Below are positions 11,963 to 22,812 of a stretch of 64,000 nucleotides of DNA, piece by piece; position 1 is the first letter of the stretch; each line of letters starts with the position of its first letter. The notes under the pieces were generated by a model. It was not told the origin of the DNA. It did no database searches and worked only from the letters and a program-made list of their open reading frames with translations. Origin of the DNA: Isoetes taiwanensis. Its lineage: Eukaryota; Streptophyta; Lycopodiopsida; Isoetales; Isoetaceae. A program made the translations under genes and the position numbers. The stretch lies in NCBI GenBank assembly GCA_021234155.1, contig JAJEKV010000266.1, forward strand, positions 404,036-468,035, given 5' to 3'.

Positions 11963-13062
11963 CTCCCCCCCACCAAACGACACTCAGAGTGAAGAAAAGG
12001 AGGAAGTGTTTCTGAGGGCGGGAAGCCATCTGTCTGAAAGTGATCCTCACGGGAGTGAGGACGGGCACCATTATGGTAATGGCCAATGAGGTCCTGGCGT
12101 GTTTGTAGAGCAGGAGGAGTGTTGAGGCCAAGGGCAGGATCTGCATCAATGAGGAAACGAGATCGTACCATGTCTTCAAGGGCAGCATGGGCGTCTGAAG
12201 AAACGAACTGACATTCCATGAGTAGGCAGGTCTGGAGGCCGAAGGCACTGACACTTGCATTCGGATTGCAGTAAAAAATGGGACGCTGCCGATTTAAGGA
12301 ACTGAGCAAGATGCATTTGAGAGCAGCACAAAAACCTGTTTGAAGATGTACTGAAGGATCGGGTGAGGTGGCGGCATTCTGCAAGAAGGTGTCAAGACCA
12401 TGAAGCGCATCAGCCGGGCGTTGCCAACCACGCTCATTAGCAATATAGATCCAATTCGTGGTGGTATCAAGAGTGGCACCCTCCTCCCAATGTGAGCGGC
12501 GAACAAAACGTGGATCCCACCGGAGATCCGTCGAGATCTGAGGTGGAGTCCATCCAGCATGGCAATCCATGACCTTTGTCCAAAAGGGGAGGCGCCAATC
12601 AGAAGTCAGGAACCTGGGGCGTGGAGGAATACCCAGGGAAGCATAGGGAGAAGGAACCATGCCCGTGGGCGTGGGTTGCTGAGCTTGCTCCCTGAATTCA
12701 CTGACAAGAGCCGGATCAAGAGCTTGACACCAACGATCCCAAACAGAGGCAGAGAGTTGAGAGTTGACAGGAGGGCTATCCCAACCCGTGGGGACCGTCT
12801 TGCTATCCAGAAGAGCACGTAATTGATTGTAACCTGCGAGGTGCTGCATATAAACTTGTGCATAGGGAAGATCCTCGGGATGTCCCAGATACTTCCTTAT
12901 CTGTTGCAGCGCTTCCGCTTGCCAGAGAGGTAAATGATGTGCAAGCTCAGGCATGTACTCCTGATGAAGATTGTGGGTCTGAGCATGATCAGCGAGATAG
13001 GGGTTGTTATCCTGAAGCAACCATTGCAAAGTGGGGTCACCCTGAAAGTGCTGGCGTGGCCC
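11794..13062 (-). CDS. gypsy-2 ORF3, C-terminal part
   Basis: A 411-residue open frame lies downstream of integrase in the same sense. I do not recognise a domain. It is rich in Trp, Pro and Gln (for example WVGLV-free segments such as SDWRLPFWTKVMD and HAGWTPPQISTDLRWD). It has an in-frame stop just upstream, close to the DNA transposon junction at 13065, so its N-terminal half is the ORF at 20954-22812. The reading frame passes through the PPT (coding Gly-Gly-Ser) and about 55 codons into the 3' LTR. It ends in a Lys/Gln/Ser-rich tail with KRRRSDK, a possible nuclear localisation signal. Extra ORFs after integrase are known in several plant gypsy lineages, but this one matches none that I can name. 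Confidence 0.65.
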   Translation of the reverse strand, partial: GPRQHFQGDPTLQWLLQDNNPYLADHAQTHNLHQEYMPELAHHLPLWQAEALQQIRKYLGHPEDLPYAQVYMQHLAGYNQLRALLDSKTVPTGWDSPPVNSQLSASVWDRWCQALDPALVSEFREQAQQPTPTGMVPSPYASLGIPPRPRFLTSDWRLPFWTKVMDCHAGWTPPQISTDLRWDPRFVRRSHWEEGATLDTTTNWIYIANERGWQRPADALHGLDTFLQNAATSPDPSVHLQTGFCAALKCILLSSLNRQRPIFYCNPNASVSAFGLQTCLLMECQFVSSDAHAALEDMVRSRFLIDADPALGLNTPPALQTRQDLIGHYHNGARPHSREDHFQTDGFPPSETLPPFLHSECRLVGGSVSPVPPGTGLFMHTTDQVKLKDSQSATGQPSKAQQKTKQQTTQSKPASKRRRSDK

Positions 13063-13304
13063 ATGGGTGTAAAATCGCTAGTGGGGTACAACTTTTGGCG
13101 AAGCGTTTAAGCACTTTAAGTGCTGAAACTCGCGGACGTCGAAGCCCGTCACGCCCTTCTCCCTCCTTTTCCCCTGGGCGCGAAAACTCAGATCAGTGTT
13201 TCACTGTTGACGATGGAGGCATGGAGCGCGGATGATTTTCACACCATCGAGGTTCAGGTAATTCGGGGTGAAGCCCCACGAGGAAGAAGCTTGGTTGGAA
13301 AATA

Positions 13305-14830
13305 ATGTCACGGACGAGATTGGGATTCGCTTGGACAAAGAAGTTGAACAAGGGAAAGATAAAATGGCACCGCGGCAAAGGAGCATCTTCAAGAGAAGTT
13401 GGAAACACTCAAAAAAAAATCTACAAGAATTGTCACAACAAAGAAGTAAGAAAGCAACCGCCCTTGCTTTTTATGCTTGAAAATTGCACTAGATCAATAC
13501 TTGCACCGAGGAACACAAAGTAAACCGGGCTGCATTTGTCGCGGTAATGTCAAAGATACCACAACAATAGACAAGTAAAAACAGAGGCGATGTTGTAGCA
13601 CATGTTAGGAAAATCAAATGAAGGCAAAGCCAAAGGTGGCAAATGGATCAAATGAGGTCAAGGCATGTGATGAAAACATAAAACCTTTAGAGAATGCAAA
13701 GATGTGAGATTGGAAAATCAGTTTTACTTATCACAAAGAACTGGAAGCAAGAGGGAAGTGAGCTGAAAGGCAATGAGAAGGCCTCAATTACGTAAAATGA
13801 TGTTGGAAGAGGTGAAAACAGCTTTAAGACAAAGCCACAAATGATTTGGCTACAAAACAGAGGAGTTCAAGCTTAATCCAACATGTGAGTTGGAGGCAGA
13901 AATTAAAGATTTGGAGCAGACCGTCCAGATGGAAACATGGCATGTGAACAAGGTACAAAAAGCAATGAACCCTACATCCGTTAATGAGCGTGTCAAACGA
14001 ACTCAAACTTGAGGAGGAGTTAAAAGTTCTCAAGAAGAACAGAGACTCCTGATTTCTACATAAACAATTTGTGGAAGCCGAAAATGGATACCCTCAAGAA
14101 CATTTAGCATCTCTACTATTATAACGAGATAAGTTGCTAGTGGAAGATTCATTTTATACATGTTCTAAGATGTGGTCCGAATTCACTAAAGCTTACAGTT
14201 AAGTTTAGCAATCGAATTGCCAACATGAGTATCATATAGCTTGTTGTTCATTGTTGAGAGGAGGACAATGTATTCATGGTTGCCCCCGAAAGGTGCCCGA
14301 GGGTGTATTTGACGAGCTAGGGTTTTGGCCATGTTGCGTGTGCTTCAAATAGTACACCAAAAAGGATGTGTTAATCCGCCCCGCAATTGAGGTCTCACCG
14401 CTGAGGGTTCAAAGAAGGACAATGGTGCCATTTGAAGATGCACAACACCTGCAAAGTCCTATAGGAGTACACCAATTGTGATCGATTTGATTGCAACAGC
14501 AGTAACCACCACCACCACCCAAGAAGCCGCCCAAGAAGCTATAGAAGAAGTCAGAACACAACACCGCGTTGTGAAAAAACAATGTAACTGGATTGTACAA
14601 TAATCAAGCACCTAAGGAAGTTGAGGGAGTAATTCCATCTGATGAGGGCAACTTGGCTGAATATTTGCGTAAAGGAAAGGGCGTAAGAACAAAGAGGGGT
14701 AAGCCGGAGGATAGCAAAGTAGTTGTTCAGCTACAAGAAAGAGAACAAGAAGTAGCTATGCAAAAGATGCAGGAAGGGGGCCTCAATCATGACACCACAC
14801 ATATCGGTGTGTTTCAAGAAAATGCGTAAT
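13305..14830 (+). pseudogene. Decayed charged/coiled-coil coding sequence in transposon
   Basis: Plus-strand frames read DEIGIRLDKEVEQGKDKM at 13310 and CELEAEIKDLEQTVQMETW near 13890, interrupted by stops and frameshifts. Another open frame (14593-14829) gives NNQAPKEVEGVIPSDEGN and VVVQLQEREQEVAMQKMQE. The composition is Glu/Lys/Gln-rich, as in coiled coils. These may be the 5' exons of the FCP1-like gene that follows, or a separate captured gene. No named family is claimed. Confidence 0.4.
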
Positions 14831-15141
14831 CAGCCCTCAAGGTTCGTGAGCCCCGATCTTCAACAAGTGATTTCTCGCCATTAATAACCCCGAAAGGGGG
14901 TATGGGCATTGTTGGGCAAGTCCACAACTTAGTGTTGATTAAAACATTGAATATTATTGATTTTCTTTGTTGCATTCATCGAGGATTACCAGTTCATTCT
15001 CGTTAGGTCGAGAATCCTCATTGTTGATACGTAAAGGTTTCCACATTCAACCCATTTTTCATTTTCATCTTCATCTATTTATTCATGTAGTAATTCCCGT
15101 TGTGTAGGTATTCGTGATGTTCCAACGCATTAAATATTGAT

Positions 15142-15851
15142 TTGCCGCCCAAAGATAAACTCATTGTCTTGGATTTAAATGGTGTGTTGGTAAAAAACAT
15201 TTGGTGCAAATGAACACATACGCCAGCTGTGGATTGACAATGACATACACCAGCGTAAAGAAAGTGATATTCAGACCGAAGTATGTTGTTCTTCTTGAAG
15301 ACTTTGTTACGTATGTCGTGGTTGGTATATGGTCATCAATGCAACTCTCCAATGTGGAAGATGTGTCGCAAGTACTATGTCCAGATTTGAGGGATGATTT
15401 GAATTTGTATGGGGACAGAAAAATGTGTGCGCACCAGGGCCACCACCCTAACAAACCCGGGTCTGTCCAACCATGATGAAGCCACTTGGGGAAAATATAT
15501 GAGTCATACCCAAGATTTCTGCAAGACTTTGCTTTTGATGATTCATTGTACAAGTCTTACCTTAGCAGCCCCTCGAAATTTCAAGGGTACCGTGATTCAA
15601 GATGGATGTCCATGATGAAGTGCTTCCAAGACTTCACCCCAAAGATAGAAGAAAATACCGCAGCCAAGACTGAGGAAGAAATGAAGTCACTGGTGAAGAA
15701 TACACATAGATACAAGCCTTGGCCTAAGACAGATAGAAAGATTATGAAGCTATGCTTGGAAAGACTTTCTGGAAAACAGTTGCAGTTCTGCAGGTTTGTG
15801 AAGAAGGAATTGGAGAAGGTTTATGGTGATGACGCTTGTCATTCTCCATGA
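15142..15851 (+). pseudogene. FCP1-homology (HAD) phosphatase-like fragment
   Basis: The sequence reads DKLIVLDLNGVLVKN (15154 onward). This matches the HAD motif I variant DLNGxLV of plant FCP1/NLI-interacting-factor-like proteins, where the second Asp is replaced. Then come FRPKYVVLLEDFV and GIWSSMQLSNVEDV, corresponding to the 'RP...FLxxxF...GxWSS' block, then HPNKPGSV, and KIYESYPRFLQ with FDDSLYKSYLSSP, corresponding to the 'TLLIDDSPYK..LNPP' block. At least two frameshifts and a double TGA (15474) interrupt it. The frame continues to 15851 with a charged tail. It is a captured host fragment, not a functional phosphatase. Confidence 0.6.
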
Positions 15852-15989
15852 TTATTGGCCTGTTTGTCATTTATTTAGGCCAAGGAATCCTACACTTTTC
15901 ATGTACCATCTTTATCTTAATTTAAGAATGTTATTGCTATATTGTTTATGTAGTTCAATGCAGACTTGTCTATAAGTTTTTGCTATATT

Positions 15990-17115
15990 GTTTATATATA
16001 CTTCAATGCTGACTGAAAGGGATGCTTAAAACTTATCAAGTGCTTAAAAAAAAAAATTGCCTGCAAGTGCTATGGTTTGAGTCTTAATGGCGATATCGCT
16101 TTTATTGTCTTGCAAAGGATGATGATACTTTTATGTAGTTGCTTAATGTCATCATGTGCTTACCGTCATGTAAGGTGCGCGTTTATTGCTAAGCCATATA
16201 ACCTGCTTAAAGGTAGCCGTTTATTGCATAAGTGCTCGTGGTGTTCCAAAGGCTTACTCACCGCATCGGGCTGAAAGTGATTAAAGTGCTTAGTGTTTGA
16301 AACTAATGAAAGAGCTAGAGCATCGCTACACTCCAAGCGTAATCTGAATGGACCGCATGTGAATTTAACTTCATAAATTTGATAGATAGACAAAAATAAC
16401 ATTTCATAGATGAAAACATATATGTTCAGATCGTTTTAAAAGCTTATCGTTATGCTATATAACCGCTTACGATAGTTATTTATTGCATGTGTGTTTTGCA
16501 TTCCAAAGGTTTACTCACAAGCTAATCGCCGAAACTAATTAAAGTGCTTCGTGGTTTGAGCCGAGTAATCGCTACATTCAAGCAGTAATATGGACCGCAT
16601 AAGAATTCAATGTTTTGCCACCGCATGGATAATAGAAGTAAGAACATCAAATGAATTCATTCTTTACTCAATAGAAAAACAAAATGTGATGCTGAAAAGA
16701 AGTAGATGAGACAAAGATAGAGAAATTTAGAGAGACAAAAATTTTGTATATTAACAAAATTTTTCTAAAAAAAAGGCCTTCGTGCCGGTGTCTTCGGCCT
16801 GTGGGGGTGTCTTTGATCAGGGGTGGTCTTCGGGGGTGTATTTGAACAGGGGTGTCTTTGAACAGGGGTGTCTTCAAGGGGTGTCTTCAGGGGGTGTCTT
16901 CAAGGGCTTTCAAGGGCTCACTCCACACATTCTCCTCCATTCCCTCCTCCTCTCGCCTCTTAGTGGGCGCTTCATAACAAACTCCTGAAAAGCAAAATTT
17001 TTTTCTTCTTCTTCATCCGCCTCTTCCTCTTCCTCTCCATCTTCCTCTTCCTCCTCAGAATTGTCTTCCTCAGAATTGTCTTCTTCTTCTTCTTCAGATT
17101 CCTCTTCTTCTTCCA

Positions 17116-17146
<31 letters not shown>

Positions 17147-17830
17147 CACTTCCTGCCCCACTTCCTGCTCCACTTCTGTAAACAAGAATGTTAGAAAAAG
17201 AAAAACAAAACAAAAAAAATGCAAAACAAGATAATACCTTCTTCTTCCTCTCGATCTTCGGTGTCTGTTCTTGAATCTGGCTGAACCGGCTCGAAGAAGT
17301 AGGCCCCCTTGTATTGCGGAGCGACATCCGCATCTTCTGGCACTTGTTTAAGCACATACTCTGGTGCTTGGTTTCCGCTGCATGCAGAGGCCATTGCAAA
17401 TAAACGGAGCGTGAGGCGAATTGGAAACGGATTCTGCCGGCTTAAGGCGGTAGCGTGAGGGCGTAAGAAGAGCTGAAATCCTATGATTAGGGGCCTAGTG
17501 CTTAAATCCTATGCTTAGGCGCCACAAGATACCTAAAACCTCACACGCCGTAACAATTAATTGTGAACTGTGCTTAAATAATTCGTACGACCATTGGAAT
17601 TGACACATGTCACATCGAGGAAATGCCTTTACAATATAATTTTGCCAAGAATGTTGGGATAGTGATGGTATCAAAATAAATAATTGAATGTTATTCCAAT
17701 GTCACAAATGTACATTCTTAAACAACAATTCAATCTTCATTTTAAAGCACGCGGTCCATGCACACCACCCTTGTGCATCCTCACTATTATTAATATATAT
17801 ACAAATGTGTGCTTACGTGCTTAGGTGCTG
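15990..17830. repeat. Cluster of TGCTTA motifs inside DNA transposon
   Basis: TGCTTA occurs at 16023, 16041, 16140, 16157, 16204, 16287, 17499, 17512, 17571, 17810 and 17818, usually as AAGTGCTTA or TGTGCTTA. Related AAGCACTT and TAAGTGCT motifs lie next to both terminal repeats (13112-13128 and 20888-20896). This resembles the subterminal transposase-binding repeats of plant DNA transposons. Confidence 0.5.
16910..17394 (-). CDS. Two-exon acidic protein, unknown function
   Basis: Exon 1 (17394-17238) starts MASACSGNQAPEYVLKQ and ends in a run of Glu. A 62-bp intron (17237-17176, GT...AG) joins it in phase to exon 2 (17175-16910). Exon 2 begins EVEQEVGQEV, contains about 45 residues that are almost all Glu, then KNFAFQEFVMKRPLRG, and stops. 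The product would be about 141 residues. No enzymatic motif is seen; the acidic run suggests nuclear or chromatin binding, which is inference only. It lies in the DNA transposon, in the same direction as the transposase-like ORF, and could be its second gene. Confidence 0.45.
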
Positions 17831-17917
17831 GAACAACAAATCACTTGAAAAGAATGCCATCAATTTGGTTAAGTGTCAAAGAATTACATTGTTATTGGGA
17901 GACGGGCCATAATTTTT

Positions 17918-20620
17918 TCATGGGTCTCCCCGTGGAAATTTGACATGTTCCAGGCAGGCTTCTATTTTTTCCATATCAATTTTAGGATATCTTACCACAT
18001 GGTCAGGTACCTGAGGTTTTCTAAGTTGTTTAGTGAGCAACATATACTTGAAATTACCCATGAATTGATAATACAATCCACTTAAGATAACCTCATGCAC
18101 TCCAAATTTTTGCCCCCATCCATCTTTTTGTATGAATCTTCAAGTGTGCATTTGGGTTCAGGCACTTGAGGATGTAGAAGTCCACACCCTCCGAATTGTC
18201 TACCTCAAAGATTCATCGCAAAATTGTCACCTACCTCTACCAAATTATCGATCCATTCATTGGCTTGTTCAAGAGTCTCCTTTTTCTTCTCAACTCCTCG
18301 GTTTTAAGTCGGGCTTACCTCCCACTTTCCAAATCTACAGTATTGATGCAGAGTCCCAATTATGATCCATGCAAAACGAAAGTAAAACATGATGTGCATC
18401 TATGAGCAAGCCTGCTTTGGTCTAGTCCTCACGATGTGTCCGACATGTTGAATCTTCTTTGTGCCTTTGAGTGTTTCAATTTCATATTCTTCCATGTTTG
18501 CCACAACAAAGAAGTTCAATTTCCCAAAAATATCTTTTGATCTCATCTGTTTCATCGACCGGTAGATCAATGGAAATATGTACACGTAAATTTTACAATA
18601 TCTTTAGCATGCCTCGCTTGCACACCATTGGGTTTGAGTTGTTCCTTACTTAGCAGCCTTTTGATAACAAAGACCGCACCATCATGTTCACCTTTACCAT
18701 GAGCAAAGGGGCAAAGTAGTTCCACACTATTTCCTTTGTCATTGATTGTGAAGTACCGCCTAAAAAAAAAAAAAAAGGTTTTCCCCGACTTGAATTGTGA
18801 TGAGCAGCCATCACTCCAAAACCAATGCTTCTCATACTCTATTTCCTCGCTCCTTAAGCCATGCAACATGCTTCAGAGGCGTTGTTCCACAAATAATGAG
18901 TCATGCACTTTATCATCGAAATGTAAAAGTGAGTCTCTTTTATGATCTTCCTACCGTTGTTGAGTCTATTCCCCGACCTCCAACCTTCGTTTTTTTTTCT
19001 TCTTTGACGTTTTCTTCTTCCGTCAAGACAGAACAGAATATCAAAGACTTTTGTCATGCCTATATGTTATGTGAACAAGTATAGAAACTTGGTCCAGATG
19101 CCGCATTGCATTGACCGGGGCTCATTCTCGATCTTGATGTCTGTAATTTTTTGAAAGTCAATAATGTATACAATTGTATCTTTCGAAATGATGACACACA
19201 ATCGCTTAAACGATTGACACCGCCAATGTGCTATGTAATTGTGTGGAACAAAATCTGATATTACCTTCTTCACTTCCTCTTGAAATTCTTTTGGGACTTC
19301 CTTCCTTCAGACTAATCTCAAGACAGTTTGTACCTCAAAGCCTTTCTTGGATCCCCTCAATTTCGTCCTCCGGGTCCATGTGTTGCTTTTCAAATGTCTT
19401 CCAATTAACTAGTAATGAACCCGTGCCATCCATTTCCCCTCGTGGACATTTTCTAATTCTATCCAACCCACATTTTTTACACGCCAACATCAAGCGCTTA
19501 TGATCAAAACTCCTCATCATCACCTTTGCTGCAGACCACTTGTCTCCATAAATCACCGGTACACTTGATTGTATGCTCCTTGGTCTGCATATTCTCGGGC
19601 CGTGGCCACAAATCTCATAAAGCTGGCAGCTTGCAATTGTCATGAACTCCACCCGATTTTCTCAAATTGCTCAATCCTTGCATGATGTATTCAAATTTCA
19701 AGTGGTAAATGCAACAAAGATGTATGCCTCACACGATCCTCCTTACAAAACTAGGTTTCAACCTCTCAAAAGTCCGTAATGCAATTTTGATATGAGGATT
19801 CTCCTCTCTAAACCCGAGGTAGAATTGCAACCGCAGGGAAATCGTGTGAATGCCAAATAAATGCTACATATAATGAACACTACAATATAGGATGAATACT
19901 TACTTGGTGACTTCAAGAAGGTGAATTGATGTTCCATCTTTATTCCCGCCTCTCTCGATACATACTTCCTCACGCCTTTTTCTTGTATGGAGAAACTCTT
20001 GTATTTTTCGGCCCGTAACTTGATAATGCCTTTCTATTGTGATCTAACATGCTATCCATCCGCTTCCTCCTCCTCGAACATTGACCAAGGTCCTTCCCTT
20101 TGTTAGCTTGCACCCTTCTTTGAAAAGCATTTGAAATTGTTTTTCTTCGGGGATGCCGAGCAACCGCCCACTCGCTTGATTCAATGGCTTGACACCATTT
20201 GTACCGCCGCCGCCATTATCGTGGTGGACTTCCTTGCACTAAGCATGTCATAATTCCTCTCAAACTTATGTTCTTGCATTGTTTCCTTCAAATTCTTCAC
20301 CATTTGCTCGGCCATAGTAACCTGCTTAGATTTCTTTATAGAAGCAATTGGTAAATTCCTTGCCCTCCAAAGAAGACTGCCAAGGATGCGGCCTTTGTCA
20401 TTGTCATCAACATTTGTACCGATTTGGTTGAATACTTCATAAATTTCTCCTGAATTTCTCTTATTCTCATGGTCACTCGGGCCTCAATTTCTTATTCGCC
20501 TTTGAAGGCGAATCTTTAGAAGGGGAATTCTTCTTCATTGCTACCTTCTTTGCATATAATCTCTCGCCTCCGATCTCTTCCTTGTCGCATCAATGGCTCA
20601 GAATTGAACGGGAGAGGAAT
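17918..20620 (-). pseudogene. Transposase-like ORF of the DNA transposon, decayed
   Basis: Minus-strand pieces in order: a Lys-rich N-terminal part (about 20620-20040, including NLKETMQEHKFERNYDM), a segment with CKKCGLDRIRKCPRGEMDG (about 19500-19400), a segment HFYIS (about 18930), and HWFWSDGCSSQFKSGK followed by FAHGKGEHDGA (18820-18680). The pair 'SDGC..QFKS' and 'HGKGEHDGA' occurs in DDE-type transposase-like proteins of plants and animals. It is my main reason for calling this the transposase. Frameshifts and stops are frequent, so it is unlikely to be active as read. It sits between the terminal repeats in the right part of the element. Superfamily unassigned. Confidence 0.45.
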
Positions 20621-20953
20621 TGGGTTTCATCTATCCCGATTGTATTCTTTGAATTGTTGAGGGCAAATTGTTGAATTTCGGTTCAGGCAATTCTTGGAAA
20701 CAATTAGTCCCTCCATTTTGCTTGAATTAAGATGGGTTAGCCCGCCATCCAGAATATGGCGGGCTATAGGCATTCATGTTTCCGGCACCAAACATGTTCA
20801 TGATTCTCTCAAATTGCCATTTGACTAGCGGCGCACCCTACATGTCAATACTTCAATCACGCACGCCAGGTTTAAAACACACCGATTTTAAGCACTTGTA
20901 AGCGGGCGCCCGGACGGGTGATTTCGCGCTACCCCAAGACCGATTTTGCACCC

Positions 20954-22812
20954 CCATCCCGAAAGTTCTCCCTCCGTATCACCCAGATAGAAATCATGAA
21001 AAATGTAAGCCATGGGCTGAACAATTAAGGTGATAAAGTCCGGATCCAGCAGGTGTATGAGATCAAAGACCAAAAGGGCACAAAGATAAACCTTTGTCTT
21101 CCATTGAGAGTTATGGCCAGATCCAAGAAAATCAAGTAGCGGCGCAGGGAACATCCACAGTCCATCACCGCGATGCCACGGAAAGGAAGAGGTGGCGGGC
21201 AACCACATAATCATGATAGCGTGAAGGAACCGGGAAGTCGAAGGCGTGTTGCTAACAATGGTGCCATTGCCGCCAAGTTTTGCTTCGAGCCTCATCGCCA
21301 GATCAATAGCTTGTCGCAAATTGTTCAAGGTCACCGGATCCTATTATCCTTTTCTAGCGTATATGGATTGGTCACGGACCCGCTTCGGAGAAGTGTTGAC
21401 CGGGAGGAAGATTGTCCTGAGCATTGAGACGAAGCACGGCAATCTTCGGCCATCAAGAAGTTTCGCTTCAACCTCCGTGAAGCCGATCTTGGAGGGATGT
21501 GAGCCGAGAAGTCTCAAGGCGGGAGAGCCGAGCCAACGAGGCAATTTGAGCCACGTATTTGTAAGGTTTTGAACTTGAGTCTTGAATTGTCACAAAGCTC
21601 TGAGTACAAGGCCGACCTTAGCAATATCTTTGTCCTTGGCACCCAGGAGAATGTCTTTGGACTTGTTTTGCTCCAATAAATCCTGAAGTTCTGATTGGAG
21701 CTGAGCCTGTTGATCTGCAAGTAGGCTGATCTGATCCTGTGCACTTTTGAGATCTGTATGGGCCTGTAAGAGAGCTCCGTTTGTCTTGAAGTTGGGTCTC
21801 CAAAGTTGCAACTTGTGCAAAGGGCGACTTGAAGGTCACGGCAAAACCGCATCGAGGCCTCTAGTGCCGTTTGAACCCCGCTCATAAGAGCTTCTTGGGA
21901 TTCTTGTAACTTTAGAAACGGCTTGAGCATCCCGGCCGATATCGATACAACAAAATGACGAGGATGTTGTGGTGGTGGAGCCTGCTGCTGCCTGGTTTGT
22001 GATGTTTGTGAGAGATGGTGTGAAGGGGATGGTGTAGCAGAGGAGGAGACAGGACATGGGAGGCGGATTTTTGACATGACCGAGGAAGAAGGGCGGAGGT
22101 GCCGACTTGGTGAGTCCGGGGAAGGGACCCCGAGAGGGAAGCATGAGAATTAGGTGGTGTGGGAGGAAAGTAATGACGATGATGGCTTGAAGGTGGCCTC
22201 CCACGTAAAACTTCGTAAATAGAAGTGGCAAAGACGAAGACGGCCAACTTCTTGGAGAAGACAAGAAACATCAATTGGGGCCAATCAATATGGTGGTTGG
22301 AGTAGCGAAAGCTGAGCACTATATTATAGAAAGGTTTATTGATATGGGTGTTCTTGATAGAATACCTTAAGGAACTTGCGCCACGTAAACTTAACAAAAG
22401 TTTCATGAGGCTTGTCGATATTTGTCGCGATGCACATTGGCATGATAAGGAGGTGCACCAAACTCGCGGACATCTAGATCCCGTATGGCGCACCAAGATA
22501 AACAAGGGGTTTGCAAGGGAATATGGAATACCTCGGAAATCAAGTGTTGAGTCAAATAAATGGTGGTGCCATCGACCATCGTGGGTGTATCCATGCGGTC
22601 GTTGACGATATTGGCGCATGAACCGCCTCAATTGGTCGATTTGGAGCCGGAGTTCCATTTGAGAGAATTCAGAAGCTTCGGGCGCTCGCGACTTTCACGA
22701 TTCGGCCAACAAGGGCTTCACGGAAAGTGGGCGTCAAGAAAGATACAGACTCGAAAAGAGCCGGTTCCCTGGGAGCAGTAGCTTGAAGTGTAGAAAATTT
22801 TGGTGCAGCCAT
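20954..22812 (-). pseudogene. gypsy-2 ORF3, N-terminal part, frameshifted
   Basis: It starts at an ATG at 22812 (MAAPKFSTLQATAPREPA) and continues with ELRLQIDQLRRFMRQYRQR, a predicted coiled-coil segment near 21800-21600 (QISLLADQQAQLQSELQDLL) and a segment ending DFITLIVQPMAYIFHDF at about 21000. The frame changes several times. The DNA transposon cuts it at 20953 and the ORF resumes at 13062. Joined, the protein would be about 1000 residues. It lies after integrase, in the position where some plant gypsy elements carry env-like or other accessory ORFs. There is no clear signal peptide and I do not call it env. Confidence 0.5.

Larger units (their letters stand above)
13065..20953. mobile_element. 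7.9-kb DNA transposon with captured genes
   Basis: Terminal inverted repeats: GGGTGTAAAATCGCTAGTGG at 13065 and GGGTGCAAAATCGGTCTTGG read on the minus strand from 20953; about 20 of 24 bases match. The flanks share CCAT, a possible 4-bp target duplication. The element splits ORF3 of gypsy-2. Inside are a decayed transposase-like ORF on the minus strand (18400-20620), a two-exon acidic protein gene (16910-17394, minus), an FCP1-like phosphatase fragment (15142-15620, plus) and a decayed coiled-coil segment (13305-14030, plus). The superfamily is not assigned. Confidence 0.68.

Noticed and set aside
11760-12260. Minus-strand ORF of 166 codons overlapping ORF3
   Set aside because: Alternative frame of the 411-codon ORF3; no homology recognised.
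16910-17224. Glu-rich ORF as pure simple-sequence artefact
   Set aside because: Not fully rejected: the in-phase 62-bp intron and the non-repetitive first exon argue for a gene, so it was kept at low confidence.
21912-22658. 248-codon minus-strand ORF, His/Ser/Pro-rich at the end
   Set aside because: Only its first part (ELRLQIDQLRRF) continues ORF3. The remainder is a frameshifted reading of ORF3 and was not called as a separate gene.
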